Source: Streptomyces sp. NBC_01451 (GTDB lineage: Bacteria > Actinomycetota > Actinomycetes > Streptomycetales > Streptomycetaceae). Taken from it: a stretch of 64,000 bases of DNA. Below are positions 1 to 6,781 of this stretch, in pieces (position 1 is the first letter of the stretch; every line of letters starts with the position of its first letter). The translations under genes were made by a program, and so were the position numbers. The stretch spans positions 9,300,001 to 9,364,000 of the forward strand of contig NZ_CP109479.1 in NCBI RefSeq assembly GCF_036227485.1, written 5' to 3'. The notes under the pieces were generated by a model, which worked only from the letters and a program-made list of their open reading frames with translations, had not been told where the DNA came from and ran no database searches.

Positions 1-294
1 GGGTCACGCGTGGACCGTACGCTCATGGAAGCGAACCTGGCCACCGACGTACGGCACCATCGTCCCCAGCCGGCCACCCTGTCCGCGAAACCGGGAGAGA
101 ACGTCGTCAACGCGGCCTACCTCGTCCCGCGACAGCACGCGCGGAGCTTCCGGGACCGCGTGGAACTGCTCGCCGCCGGGACCGACGGTGTCCGGCTGGA
201 GATCACCGGACCCTGGGCCCCCTACTCCTTCGCCTCGCCCCCGCCGGAACAGACCGCAACGGCCGACCCCGCGATCCCGCGGACAACGCCGTGA
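1..294 (+). CDS. gvpL: Gas vesicle protein GvpL/GvpF family, C-terminal part (5' end outside window)
   Basis: Gas-vesicle accessory protein of the GvpL/GvpF family, thought to help nucleate or assemble the vesicle shell. The frame is open from base 1, so the N-terminal portion lies to the left. The visible C-terminus has the family's closing pattern: a hydrophobic strand reading NAAYLVPR, a basic helix with FRDRVELL, and the end strand GVRLEITGPWAPYSFA, followed by a short proline-rich tail. The stop codon overlaps the next start (GTGA at 291-294), which indicates translational coupling with gvpS. GvpL rather than GvpF is chosen because gvpS and gvpK follow directly, the order usual at the 3' end of Streptomyces gvp clusters; GvpF cannot be excluded from this fragment. 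Confidence 0.8.
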   Translation, partial: GSRVDRTLMEANLATDVRHHRPQPATLSAKPGENVVNAAYLVPRQHARSFRDRVELLAAGTDGVRLEITGPWAPYSFASPPPEQTATADPAIPRTTP

Positions 295-476
295 CGGCCG
301 GTGGCCCGCCCCACGCGGAAGTCGCCCTGGTCGATCTTCTCGACCGGCTCCTGGCCGGCGGTGTCGTCATCACGGGCGACCTCAGCCTCTGCATCGCCGA
401 CGTCGAACTGGTCCGCATCTCCCTGCGCGCCCTGCTCACCTCGGTCGAGGCAGCCACGGAAGGAGTCCTGACGTGA
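291..476 (+). CDS. gvpS: Gas vesicle protein GvpS (GvpA/GvpJ-like)
   Basis: Small 61-residue member of the GvpA/J/M/S family. The sequence shows the short GvpA-type core: an amphipathic helix with LVDLLDRLLAGGVVI, the turn GDLSLCIADVELV, and a second helix RISLRALLTSVE. GvpA is the shell subunit; GvpJ, GvpM and GvpS are minor paralogues believed to act in nucleation or at the caps. The GTG start at 291 overlaps the upstream stop, and its own stop overlaps the gvpK start (GTGA at 473-476), so the three genes are tightly coupled. Assignment as GvpS rather than GvpJ rests on gene order. Confidence 0.85.
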   Translation: MTAGGPPHAEVALVDLLDRLLAGGVVITGDLSLCIADVELVRISLRALLTSVEAATEGVLT

Positions 477-820
477 CGGCACAGGGTCGGCCCGGAGCCG
501 GAGCCGCGTCGGTACCGGACTCCGGACAGTCCCCGGCCCGGCGCCTCGACCTGGACAAGGACACGGTCGAACGGGACCTGGTCCGACTGGTGCTCACCGT
601 CGTGGAGTTGCTGCGCCAGCTCATGGAACGGCAGGCCATCCGCCGGGTCGAGAGGAACAACCTGACCGAGGAGCAGGAGGAACGCATCGGCATGACGCTC
701 ATGATCCTCGACGACCGCATGACCGAACTGCGCGAGCGCTACGACCTGAGCCCCGAAGACCTGAACCTGGACCTCGGTCCGCTCGGTCCCCTCCTGCCGC
801 GCCAGGAGGGGCGCCACTGA
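473..820 (+). CDS. gvpK: Gas vesicle protein GvpK
   Basis: GvpK, a 115-residue accessory gas-vesicle protein required for vesicle formation in well-studied systems. Recognisable features are the LDLDKDTVERDLVRLVLT segment, the long helix VVELLRQLMERQAIRRVE, and the acidic LTEEQEERIGMTLMILDDRM stretch, followed by the family-typical LSPEDLNLDLGPLGPLL end. The chosen GTG start at 473 overlaps the gvpS stop; a longer in-frame extension exists but would read through gvpS and has no family similarity. This is the last gene of the cluster. It converges on the BlaI-type gene, 15 bp away, with no obvious terminator between them. Confidence 0.92.
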   Translation: MTAQGRPGAGAASVPDSGQSPARRLDLDKDTVERDLVRLVLTVVELLRQLMERQAIRRVERNNLTEEQEERIGMTLMILDDRMTELRERYDLSPEDLNLDLGPLGPLLPRQEGRH

Positions 821-835
821 GGTCTCCCGACGGGC

Positions 836-1228
836 TCAGTGACCGGGGCCCTCGTGCAGCAGCTTCTCGAAGCGTTCGCGGAGGTCGGGGACGTTGCGGA
901 TCTCGTCGAGGAAGTGACCGACCGCGCTCACCCCGAAGTCCCGGATGACCTCGCGCACGGCCATCGCCGCCTCGTCCGTGACACAGGGGGCGTACGCGTA
1001 ACCCCGGCCCGCCTTGGTGCGGTTGGCCGCGCCCTTCTCGGCCAGGCGGCTCAGCACGGTCATGACGGTGGTGTAGGCCAGCGGGGTCTCACGGCCGGAG
1101 TTGAGCGCGCCGAGAACCTCCCGGACGGTCATCGGGTCGGGGGCCTGCCACAGAACCTCCATGATCTCGTTCTCCAGCGGGCCGAAGACGAGGCATTCCT
1201 GGGAGGCGCGGGATCGGTCGGCTGTCAC
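836..1228 (-). CDS. BlaI/MecI/CopY-family transcriptional repressor
   Basis: Winged-helix repressor of the BlaI/MecI/CopY family, 130 residues. The N-terminal wHTH shows FGPLENEIMEVLWQ, MTVREVLGALN and the recognition region LAYTTVMTVLSRLAEKG, ending in the GRGYAYAP wing. The C-terminal part should form the dimer interface. In beta-lactam systems the partner is a BlaR1 metallopeptidase that cleaves the repressor; no M56 peptidase lies next to it here, so its signal is unknown. It could repress itself or the divergent gene at 1541 across a 312-bp spacer. The ATG start gives the usual family length. Confidence 0.85.
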   Translation of the reverse strand: MTADRSRASQECLVFGPLENEIMEVLWQAPDPMTVREVLGALNSGRETPLAYTTVMTVLSRLAEKGAANRTKAGRGYAYAPCVTDEAAMAVREVIRDFGVSAVGHFLDEIRNVPDLRERFEKLLHEGPGH

Positions 1229-1540
1229 CCCTTCAATCTACGGTGCTCGGCACCCGAACGCCCAGTACCGCCAGGACCACCAGGACCGGACGGGGTTGTT
1301 CCGGGTCGTGCCGTGCCTTCGCGGGGAGCCGGTGTCACGGGAAACGGCCCGTCCCGTCGTCGCGCCGCTTCGCCTCGTATCCGCATGGGTGATAACGGGT
1401 GCGCGTTCTCTTTCAATACTCCTTCCTCTTCCTTTTCCCGCTCTGTCGATACGCCCGTCCGCTCCCCGGCCGATTCCTATGATGCGGTGAACGCCGATGC
1501 GGAGATTCGCTGTCGGGAATATTTGACGGGAGTAGCAACC
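1229..1540. promoter_or_regulatory. Divergent intergenic region upstream of the biosynthetic locus
   Basis: A 312-bp spacer between blaI (leftward) and the SCP2-like gene (rightward). It contains a pyrimidine-rich tract at about 1406-1445 and a TATGAT hexamer at 1478-1483, a plausible -10 placed about 60 bp before the SCP2 ATG. No matching -35 is visible. Upstream of it lie three loosely similar words, GTCGATA (1445), GTCCGCT (1457) and GGCCGAT (1468), spaced 12 and 11 bp. This is reminiscent of the roughly 11-bp spaced repeats bound by SARPs, but the match is weak. Confidence 0.35.
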
Positions 1541-1933
1541 ATGGCTGTTTTCGAGTCGACCGCGGTAGCGGAGCGGGTGTTCGGCAACCTCTTCGAGATC
1601 CTGTTGAAGGACGAACAGTTCACTTCGCAGCTGCGCGCGAGCAACCTGTCCATCCGGCTGACCCACACCAACCCGGACTGCGTTGTGCATGTGACCGCGG
1701 ACGCGCTGACGGTGGGGGCCGATGCTCCCGAAGACGCGACGATCAGGATCAAGATGTCGTGCGACACCGCGCACCAGCTCTGGCTCGGGAAGCTCATGAT
1801 GCCGACCGCCATCGCCACCGGGAAAGTGCGTATCCGCGGCAAGGTGGCCCGGGTGCTGGAACTCGTCCCCATCCTGCGGCCCGCCTTCGACCGCTATCCC
1901 GAACTGGCGGCGAAGGAAGGGCTTCCCGTCTGA
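1541..1933 (+). CDS. SCP2 sterol-binding domain-like protein
   Basis: Small 130-residue soluble protein resembling a stand-alone SCP2 (sterol carrier protein 2) lipid-binding domain. The visible signature is the C-terminal half: DATIRIKMSCDTAHQLWLGK followed by AIATGKVRIRGKVARVLELVPIL, the classic SCP2 strand-helix region that lines the lipid tunnel. The ATG at 1541 was chosen because the frame upstream has no family similarity. It is the first gene of the rightward set, 98 bp before the acyl-CoA dehydrogenase. By inference it could carry or present an acyl/lipid substrate to the enzymes downstream. No catalytic residues are evident. Confidence 0.75.
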   Translation: MAVFESTAVAERVFGNLFEILLKDEQFTSQLRASNLSIRLTHTNPDCVVHVTADALTVGADAPEDATIRIKMSCDTAHQLWLGKLMMPTAIATGKVRIRGKVARVLELVPILRPAFDRYPELAAKEGLPV

Positions 1934-2031
1934 GAAATCGGCGCCCTTCGGCGCACCGGCCGACCGTTGGGCGCGGTACTTCGGCACATCCCCAGGCATT
2001 CGGATCCGAGTTACGGAGTTTCGAGACAGAC

Positions 2032-3246
2032 ATGATGAACACCGACGACCTTGAGCTCAATTTCGACGTCCTTCCCGGCGAGGTGGAGAAACTCCGCCGT
2101 CAGGTACGGGAATTCGCCCGGGAGGTCGTGGCGCCCCGCGTGACGGACCTCGACACGGCGCCCGCCGACGACTTCGACTGGGACATGGTCGCCCAGGGGC
2201 ACGCCCTGGGCCTCACGCGTGTGGCCGTGCCCAAGGAGTACGGCGGCCTCGGCCTCGGCATGATCGGCTGCGCGGTCGCGCTGGAGGAGGTGGCGTCCGT
2301 CTGCGCCGGCACCGCTCTCATCTTCGGTGCCGCCATGCTCGGCCAGACCCCGGTGCTGCTCTCTGGCGACCCGCGGCTCCAGGCCCGCTTCCTGCCCATG
2401 TTCTCGGGCGACGCCCCGGTCCTGGCCTGCAACGCGGTCACCGAGGAGGAGGCGGGCTGCGACCTGATCATCCCGGCGAACGCGGTCCACGCCCGCGATG
2501 TGATGACCGCCCGCCGCGACGGCGACCACTACGTCCTGAACGGCAAGAAGAGGTTCATCACCAACGCCCAGGTCGCCGCGTTCGCCTCGGTGTTCGCCAA
2601 CATGGAGGGCGCGCCCGGCGCCACCGGCCTCACCTCGTTCATGGTGCCGCTCGACCTGCCCGGCGTGGTCCGCGGGCCGGTGGCCGACAAGATGGGTTAC
2701 CGGCTCTGCCTCGGCAGCGAACTGGAGTTCCACGACGTCCGCATCCCCGCCGAGAACATGATCGGCGACGAGGGTGACGGCATGGCCATCAACATCGCGC
2801 AGAGCAACATGGCCCGCGCCTCCGTCGCCGGGATCTCCGTCGGCGTGGCCCGGGGCGCCCTCGAACTGGCCCTGGAGTGGTGCGACACCCGTGTCCAGGG
2901 CGGACGCCCGCTGCGCGAGCACCAGTTCACCGCGGCCAAGCTCGCCGAGATGTCCGCGAAGGTCGACGCGGCACGACTGCTGTACATGAAGGCGGCCCAC
3001 AAGGTCGACAACGAACTGCCCGCCCCGCAGTACGAACCGGCGGCGGCGAAGCTCTTCGCGGACCGCGTCGCCATCGACGTCGCCGACATGGCCATGTCCC
3101 TCACGGGAGCCCGCGGCTACGTGAAGTCCTTCGGCATGGAGAAGCGGCTGCGCGACGCCTACGGCGCGCGCATCTACGAGGGCACGCCCGAGGTGCTCGC
3201 CCTCGCCATCACCGAGAGCCTCTACGCCGACGGAGAACCGATATGA
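2032..3246 (+). CDS. Acyl-CoA dehydrogenase family protein
   Basis: FAD-dependent acyl-CoA dehydrogenase-type enzyme, 404 residues, the usual length. It shows the N-terminal helical domain (LRRQVREFAREVVAPRV), the substrate/FAD loop region AVTEEEAGCD (a variant of the TEPxAGSD motif), the beta-domain stretch HYVLNGKKRFITNA, and the C-terminal YGARIYEGTPEVL block carrying the glutamate that usually acts as catalytic base. Expected chemistry is alpha,beta-desaturation of an acyl thioester (CoA or carrier-bound). ATG at 2032 or 2035 are both possible. The stop overlaps the next start (ATGA at 3243-3246), so it is co-translated with the acyltransferase candidate. The context suggests a biosynthetic rather than beta-oxidation role. 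Confidence 0.9.
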   Translation: MMNTDDLELNFDVLPGEVEKLRRQVREFAREVVAPRVTDLDTAPADDFDWDMVAQGHALGLTRVAVPKEYGGLGLGMIGCAVALEEVASVCAGTALIFGAAMLGQTPVLLSGDPRLQARFLPMFSGDAPVLACNAVTEEEAGCDLIIPANAVHARDVMTARRDGDHYVLNGKKRFITNAQVAAFASVFANMEGAPGATGLTSFMVPLDLPGVVRGPVADKMGYRLCLGSELEFHDVRIPAENMIGDEGDGMAINIAQSNMARASVAGISVGVARGALELALEWCDTRVQGGRPLREHQFTAAKLAEMSAKVDAARLLYMKAAHKVDNELPAPQYEPAAAKLFADRVAIDVADMAMSLTGARGYVKSFGMEKRLRDAYGARIYEGTPEVLALAITESLYADGEPI

Positions 3247-4190
3247 CCGGCACGGACAACGCGGTGGAAACCGCGGAACAGTTACCCGAGGGGGAGCGGG
3301 AGCGGTATGTCTCCGACATCATCCGGCTCCACTCCACCCTCGACTTCCGGTCGCTGCCCGACCACGTCCTCGGTGACCCGCTCTACTCCGTGTACGACCC
3401 GAGGGACGAGCTGATCACCCTCACGGTCGAGGACGACCAGCTCCCGCTGCGCTATCTCAACGGGATCATGGGGTTCAGGCTGGTCCAGTATCTGCGGCTG
3501 GGCTGGATGTCTCCCCAACTCGTCTACGAGCGGGCGGTCTTCCGGGAGACGGTCCGCCACCCGGAGGGCGTGCAGAACGTCCACACCGTCAGCCTGTGCA
3601 CCCGAACCGGCCGTATCCGCGGCTACATCAGCCTCGGCTGCTCCCAGGACCCCGTCTCCATGCCGCTCGACCATCCCGACCGAGGCCGGTTCTCCACCGA
3701 GGCGGCGCACGACATCGACCTGCTGGGCCGGTTCGCGGCCGACGGCGCGGGCACGCACCAGGCCTTCGAGATCAAGCGGTTCGTACGCGACCTCGAACTG
3801 CCGCCCGGCCCCAGTACCGAACGCGTCCCCTGGCATCTGCTGCTGGGCCTCGGCAGGGTCATCTCGGCCTCCGGGGAACGGATGCGCTTCATGCTGGGCG
3901 ACGCCAAGGAGAAGGTGGCGATACGGCACTTCCGGCTCACCGGCTTCGACCTCCAGATCGACCGGGGCACCTCGCCCCGGCTGCCGGAGACAGACCTCAT
4001 GGCCCCCATCTACGACCAGGACGTCATCGCCGTTCCCTTCGTGGCGCCGGTCCACGCCGACCTCGGCGACTACATGGACCTCATCGAGGACTACCTCGGC
4101 GGCGGCCCGGACGCGATGACGCTCATGGAACTGGTCGCCGCCATGAGCGCCCGCAGGTCGGGCGCGTACCGAATGAAGGAGGCGTCGTAG
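3243..4190 (+). CDS. Candidate GNAT-like N-acyltransferase (N-acyl amino acid synthase/autoinducer-synthase-like)
   Basis: Protein of 315 residues with no close family that I can name. It resembles GNAT-fold N-acyltransferases such as N-acyl amino acid synthases and LuxI-type enzymes. There is an N-terminal region with DPLYSVYDPRDELITL, a central motif AFEIKRFVRDLELP that fits the W/F-E-x-x-R-x-V-x-D strand of that superfamily, and a later helix GERMRFMLGDAKEKVAIRHF followed by LTGFDLQIDRG, which fits the acyl-donor and C-terminal elements. By inference it would join an acyl chain to an amine. It overlaps the dehydrogenase stop by 4 bp and is followed without gap by the E1-like gene. Codon 14 is TTA, a leucine codon rare in Streptomyces. 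The fold assignment is a motif impression, not a family match. Confidence 0.5.
   Translation: MTGTDNAVETAEQLPEGERERYVSDIIRLHSTLDFRSLPDHVLGDPLYSVYDPRDELITLTVEDDQLPLRYLNGIMGFRLVQYLRLGWMSPQLVYERAVFRETVRHPEGVQNVHTVSLCTRTGRIRGYISLGCSQDPVSMPLDHPDRGRFSTEAAHDIDLLGRFAADGAGTHQAFEIKRFVRDLELPPGPSTERVPWHLLLGLGRVISASGERMRFMLGDAKEKVAIRHFRLTGFDLQIDRGTSPRLPETDLMAPIYDQDVIAVPFVAPVHADLGDYMDLIEDYLGGGPDAMTLMELVAAMSARRSGAYRMKEAS
3282..3284 (+). promoter_or_regulatory. TTA leucine codon (possible bldA-dependent translation point)
   Basis: Codon 14 of the acyltransferase candidate is TTA, within the frame reading GAA CAG TTA CCC GAG. In Streptomyces TTA is read by the bldA tRNA, which becomes abundant late in development, so early TTA codons often delay expression of secondary-metabolism genes. 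I saw no other TTA while reading the surrounding operon genes, though I did not count exhaustively. Confidence 0.8.
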
Positions 4191-5090
4191 GTGAGCAGTG
4201 CTGCCGAGGCACAGGAGAAGGTCTTCTACGGGGAACTGACCACCCGTAACAAGGGCGTGGTCAGCACGGGAGAGCAGGCGGTCCTGCGGGGCGCGACCGT
4301 GCTCGTGGCCGGGTGCGGGTCCATCGGCGGGGCCGCCGTCGAGCCGCTCGCCCGGCTGGGGGTGCGCTCCTTCGTACTGGCCGACCCGGGCACGTACGAG
4401 GTGAACAACCTCAACCGGCAGAGCGCGGCGGCCACCGACGTCGACCGCAACAAGGCCACCGTGGCCGGTGAACGGGTGGCGGCCATCAATCCGCACGCCC
4501 ACGTCAGGGTCTTCCCGGAGGGGGTCACCGAGGAGACGGTGAAGGAGCTGGTCGGCGACTGCGACGTCATCGTGGACGGCGTGGACGTGACCACCATGGA
4601 CGGCTGGCGGGCCAAGCACCTGCTCCACCGCCTCGCCGTGGAGCGACGGCTGCCGCTGGTCACCGGGTGGGACATCGCCGGCGCCCAGTACGTGCGCTGC
4701 TACGACTACCGGTACATCAAGGAGCCGTTCGACGGTGCCATCGCCGAGGCGGATCTGGACCGGCTGACCTCCTGGCAGCTGCTGCTGCGGGCCGTGCCGC
4801 TGCGGTACGTGCCGGTGGAGATGCTCGTCGAGGTGAGGGCGAACCTGGGGCGGCCCGACTACAGCTTCCCCCAGGTCACCTATGTCGCCATGATGTTCGG
4901 CGCCCTCACCTCGCACATGGTGGTGAAGCTGCTCGCGGGGGAGACCGTGCGCCCGGAGGTGTACATCGACGTGCACCAGCAGGCCCGCTCGACGCGGCGC
5001 CGGATGGCCACCCGGCTGCACCGGGCCGCGGCACTCGCCGCCCTGGCGCCGGGACTGCTCAGGCTGGCCCGCGGCCGTAGGGAGAGCTGA
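4191..5090 (+). CDS. E1-like (ThiF/MoeB/HesA) adenylyltransferase
   Basis: ATP-dependent adenylating enzyme of the ThiF/MoeB/E1 superfamily, 299 residues. The nucleotide-binding Rossmann motif is VLVAGCGSIGG (residues ~35-45), followed by LADPGTYEVNNLNRQ with the conserved aspartate and arginine, then DRNKATVAGERVAAINP and CDVIVDGVD. These are the E1 catalytic elements that adenylate a C-terminal carboxylate. The paired CxxC zinc ligands of MoeB/ThiF are not visible, and no obvious E1 cysteine sits in the crossover region, so it probably adenylates a small molecule or peptide rather than running a full sulphur-relay or ubiquitin-like cascade. The tail is Arg/Leu-rich. GTG at 4191 follows the upstream stop directly, with AAGGAGG just before it. 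Confidence 0.85.
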   Translation: MSSAAEAQEKVFYGELTTRNKGVVSTGEQAVLRGATVLVAGCGSIGGAAVEPLARLGVRSFVLADPGTYEVNNLNRQSAAATDVDRNKATVAGERVAAINPHAHVRVFPEGVTEETVKELVGDCDVIVDGVDVTTMDGWRAKHLLHRLAVERRLPLVTGWDIAGAQYVRCYDYRYIKEPFDGAIAEADLDRLTSWQLLLRAVPLRYVPVEMLVEVRANLGRPDYSFPQVTYVAMMFGALTSHMVVKLLAGETVRPEVYIDVHQQARSTRRRMATRLHRAAALAALAPGLLRLARGRRES

Positions 5091-5094
5091 CGCG

Positions 5095-6507
5095 ATGTCC
5101 GACCTCCATGAGATGACGGCGCTCGAACAGGCCGCCGCCGTCGCCGGGGGCGAACTGTCCCCGGTCGAACTGGCCGACCACTACCTCGGCCGGATCGAGG
5201 AAGCGGACAAGGAACTGGGCGCGTACCTCACGGTCACCGCCGAACTCGCCCGGTCCCAGGCCGAGCGTGCCGAGCGGGAGGCGGTGACGGCACGCCGGGA
5301 CGGTACGCGGCTGGGAGCGCTGCACGGGGTGCCCGTGCCGATCAAGGACCTCGTCCAGGTCGAGGGGGTGCGGTGCACCTGGGGTTCGGCGGTCTTCGCC
5401 GACCACGTCAGCGACACCGACGACCATGTGGCCGCCCGGCTGCGGGAGGCCGGCACGGTCATGCTGGGCAAGACCAACACCGCCGAGTTCGGGCTGCCCT
5501 GCTACACCGAGAACAGGCTGGGGCCGCCGACCCGCCATCCGCTGAACCCCGGGCGGTCGCCCGGCGGTTCCAGCGGCGGCGCGGCGGCGGCCGTCGCGGC
5601 GGGCCTCGCCCCGCTCGCGCACGGCACCGACGCCGGCGGCTCGGTACGCATCCCGGCGTCCGTCTGCGGCCTGGTCGGACTGAAGCCGAGCCGGGGCCGT
5701 ATCAGCAACGGACCCTGGCGCCCCGACGTCACGGGACTGTCGGTGCACGGCGCACTGGCCCGTACGGTGGCCGACGCGGCGGCGCTCGTCGACGTGATGG
5801 CGGGACCGATGCCGGGCGATGTGTACACCGCGCCGGCGCACCCCGGGGGCGTGTCCCTGCTGGAGCACGCACGCCGGGATCCCCGTGTCGTGCGGGTCGC
5901 GGTGCTGAAGCAGCCCATGGTGCCCGGCGCGGTACTGCACCCCGACTGCGAGGAGGCCGTCGACAACACCGCCGCCGCCCTGTCCGCGCTGGGCCACGAG
6001 GTGGAGGAGCTGGAGATGCCCCCCGACGGGGGTGTCGTGGAGGCGTTCACCCGGGTCTGGTCGGTGGAGGCGGCGTCGTACGACGTGGAACCGGGCCGTG
6101 AGGGTGAGCTGATGCCGTTCACGGCCTGGCTCAGGGAGGTCGCCGCCGGGGTGTCCGCCCGGGAGTACCACACGGCGCTCGCCACCTTCCGGGGCCTGGG
6201 GCAGATGCTCACGGACCTGCTCTTCGCCACCTACGACGTGCTCCTCTCCCCGGCGCTGGCCGAACCGCCGGTGCGGATCGGGGAGTTGCGCGACGACGCC
6301 GATCCGGCGGCCGAGTTCGCCAGGATGACCGCGTTCATGCCGTACACCGGGGTCTACAACCTCACCGGCATGCCGTCGATCACCGTCCCGCTCAGCCGGA
6401 ACGCCGGGCGTCTGCCGATCGGTGTGATGCTGGGCGCGCGGTACGCGGACGAGGCACTGCTGGTGTCGCTGGCGGCTCAGCTGCAGCAGTCCGCGACGAC
6501 GTACTGA
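5095..6507 (+). CDS. Amidase signature family enzyme
   Basis: Amidase-signature hydrolase of 470 residues, normal length. The catalytic Ser-cisSer-Lys set is present: Lys84 in PVPIKDLV, the GGSSGG serines at 159-160, and nucleophile Ser183 in DAGGSVRIPAS. The glycine/alanine-rich core GGAAAAVAAGLAPLAHGTD matches the family. Expected activity is hydrolysis of a carboxamide, or amide transfer. There is no GatC/GatB partner and no signal peptide, so it is a stand-alone cytoplasmic amidase rather than GatA. It begins 4 bp after the E1-like gene with a GGGAGAG ribosome binding site, closing the five-gene rightward set. In this context it could trim or form the amide product of the two preceding enzymes; that is inference. 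Confidence 0.92.
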   Translation: MSDLHEMTALEQAAAVAGGELSPVELADHYLGRIEEADKELGAYLTVTAELARSQAERAEREAVTARRDGTRLGALHGVPVPIKDLVQVEGVRCTWGSAVFADHVSDTDDHVAARLREAGTVMLGKTNTAEFGLPCYTENRLGPPTRHPLNPGRSPGGSSGGAAAAVAAGLAPLAHGTDAGGSVRIPASVCGLVGLKPSRGRISNGPWRPDVTGLSVHGALARTVADAAALVDVMAGPMPGDVYTAPAHPGGVSLLEHARRDPRVVRVAVLKQPMVPGAVLHPDCEEAVDNTAAALSALGHEVEELEMPPDGGVVEAFTRVWSVEAASYDVEPGREGELMPFTAWLREVAAGVSAREYHTALATFRGLGQMLTDLLFATYDVLLSPALAEPPVRIGELRDDADPAAEFARMTAFMPYTGVYNLTGMPSITVPLSRNAGRLPIGVMLGARYADEALLVSLAAQLQQSATTY

Positions 6508-6670
6508 CACCCGGGGACTGTAAGGTTCCCTTCCTTTCGGTCATTGTCTGGCGTGTATTCGACCCTCTTTGCAATGGCAGCGTTCGCGCCCGGATTGGCA
6601 GGTCAAGTCGGAGTAAAATTCAGACGGAATGTAATCCCCAATTTGTCCGGTTCTCGATAGTTCTGTGGGA

Positions 6671-6693
6671 GGGGGTACCCCTCGCGTACCCCC
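6671..6693. promoter_or_regulatory. 8-bp inverted repeat upstream of the SARP-hydrolase gene
   Basis: A perfect inverted repeat, GGGGGTAC - 7 bp - GTACCCCC, lies 89 bp before the SARP start in an unusually AT-rich spacer (about 6520-6770). A TATAGT hexamer at 6729-6734 could be a -10, without a clear -35. The repeat may be an operator; it lacks a U-run, so it is a poor terminator for the amidase operon. Confidence 0.4.
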
Positions 6694-6781
6694 TGTATTC
6701 CCTACTCTTTCCGGGTTGTGCGGCTCGGTATAGTAATCCCGTCGCCTTGGGGAGAGGCGGCGATCCTGGGGAGGATGGGGG

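Noticed and set aside
836..1228. BlaI-type gene as the dedicated regulator of the biosynthetic operon
   Set aside because: It is divergent and could bind the shared spacer, but no operator palindrome was found and the SARP is a better candidate, so I did not claim it.
3282..5021. A 579-codon minus-strand frame across the acyltransferase and E1-like genes
   Set aside because: Antisense shadow; the plus-strand operon has ATGA overlap, ribosome binding sites and recognisable motifs.
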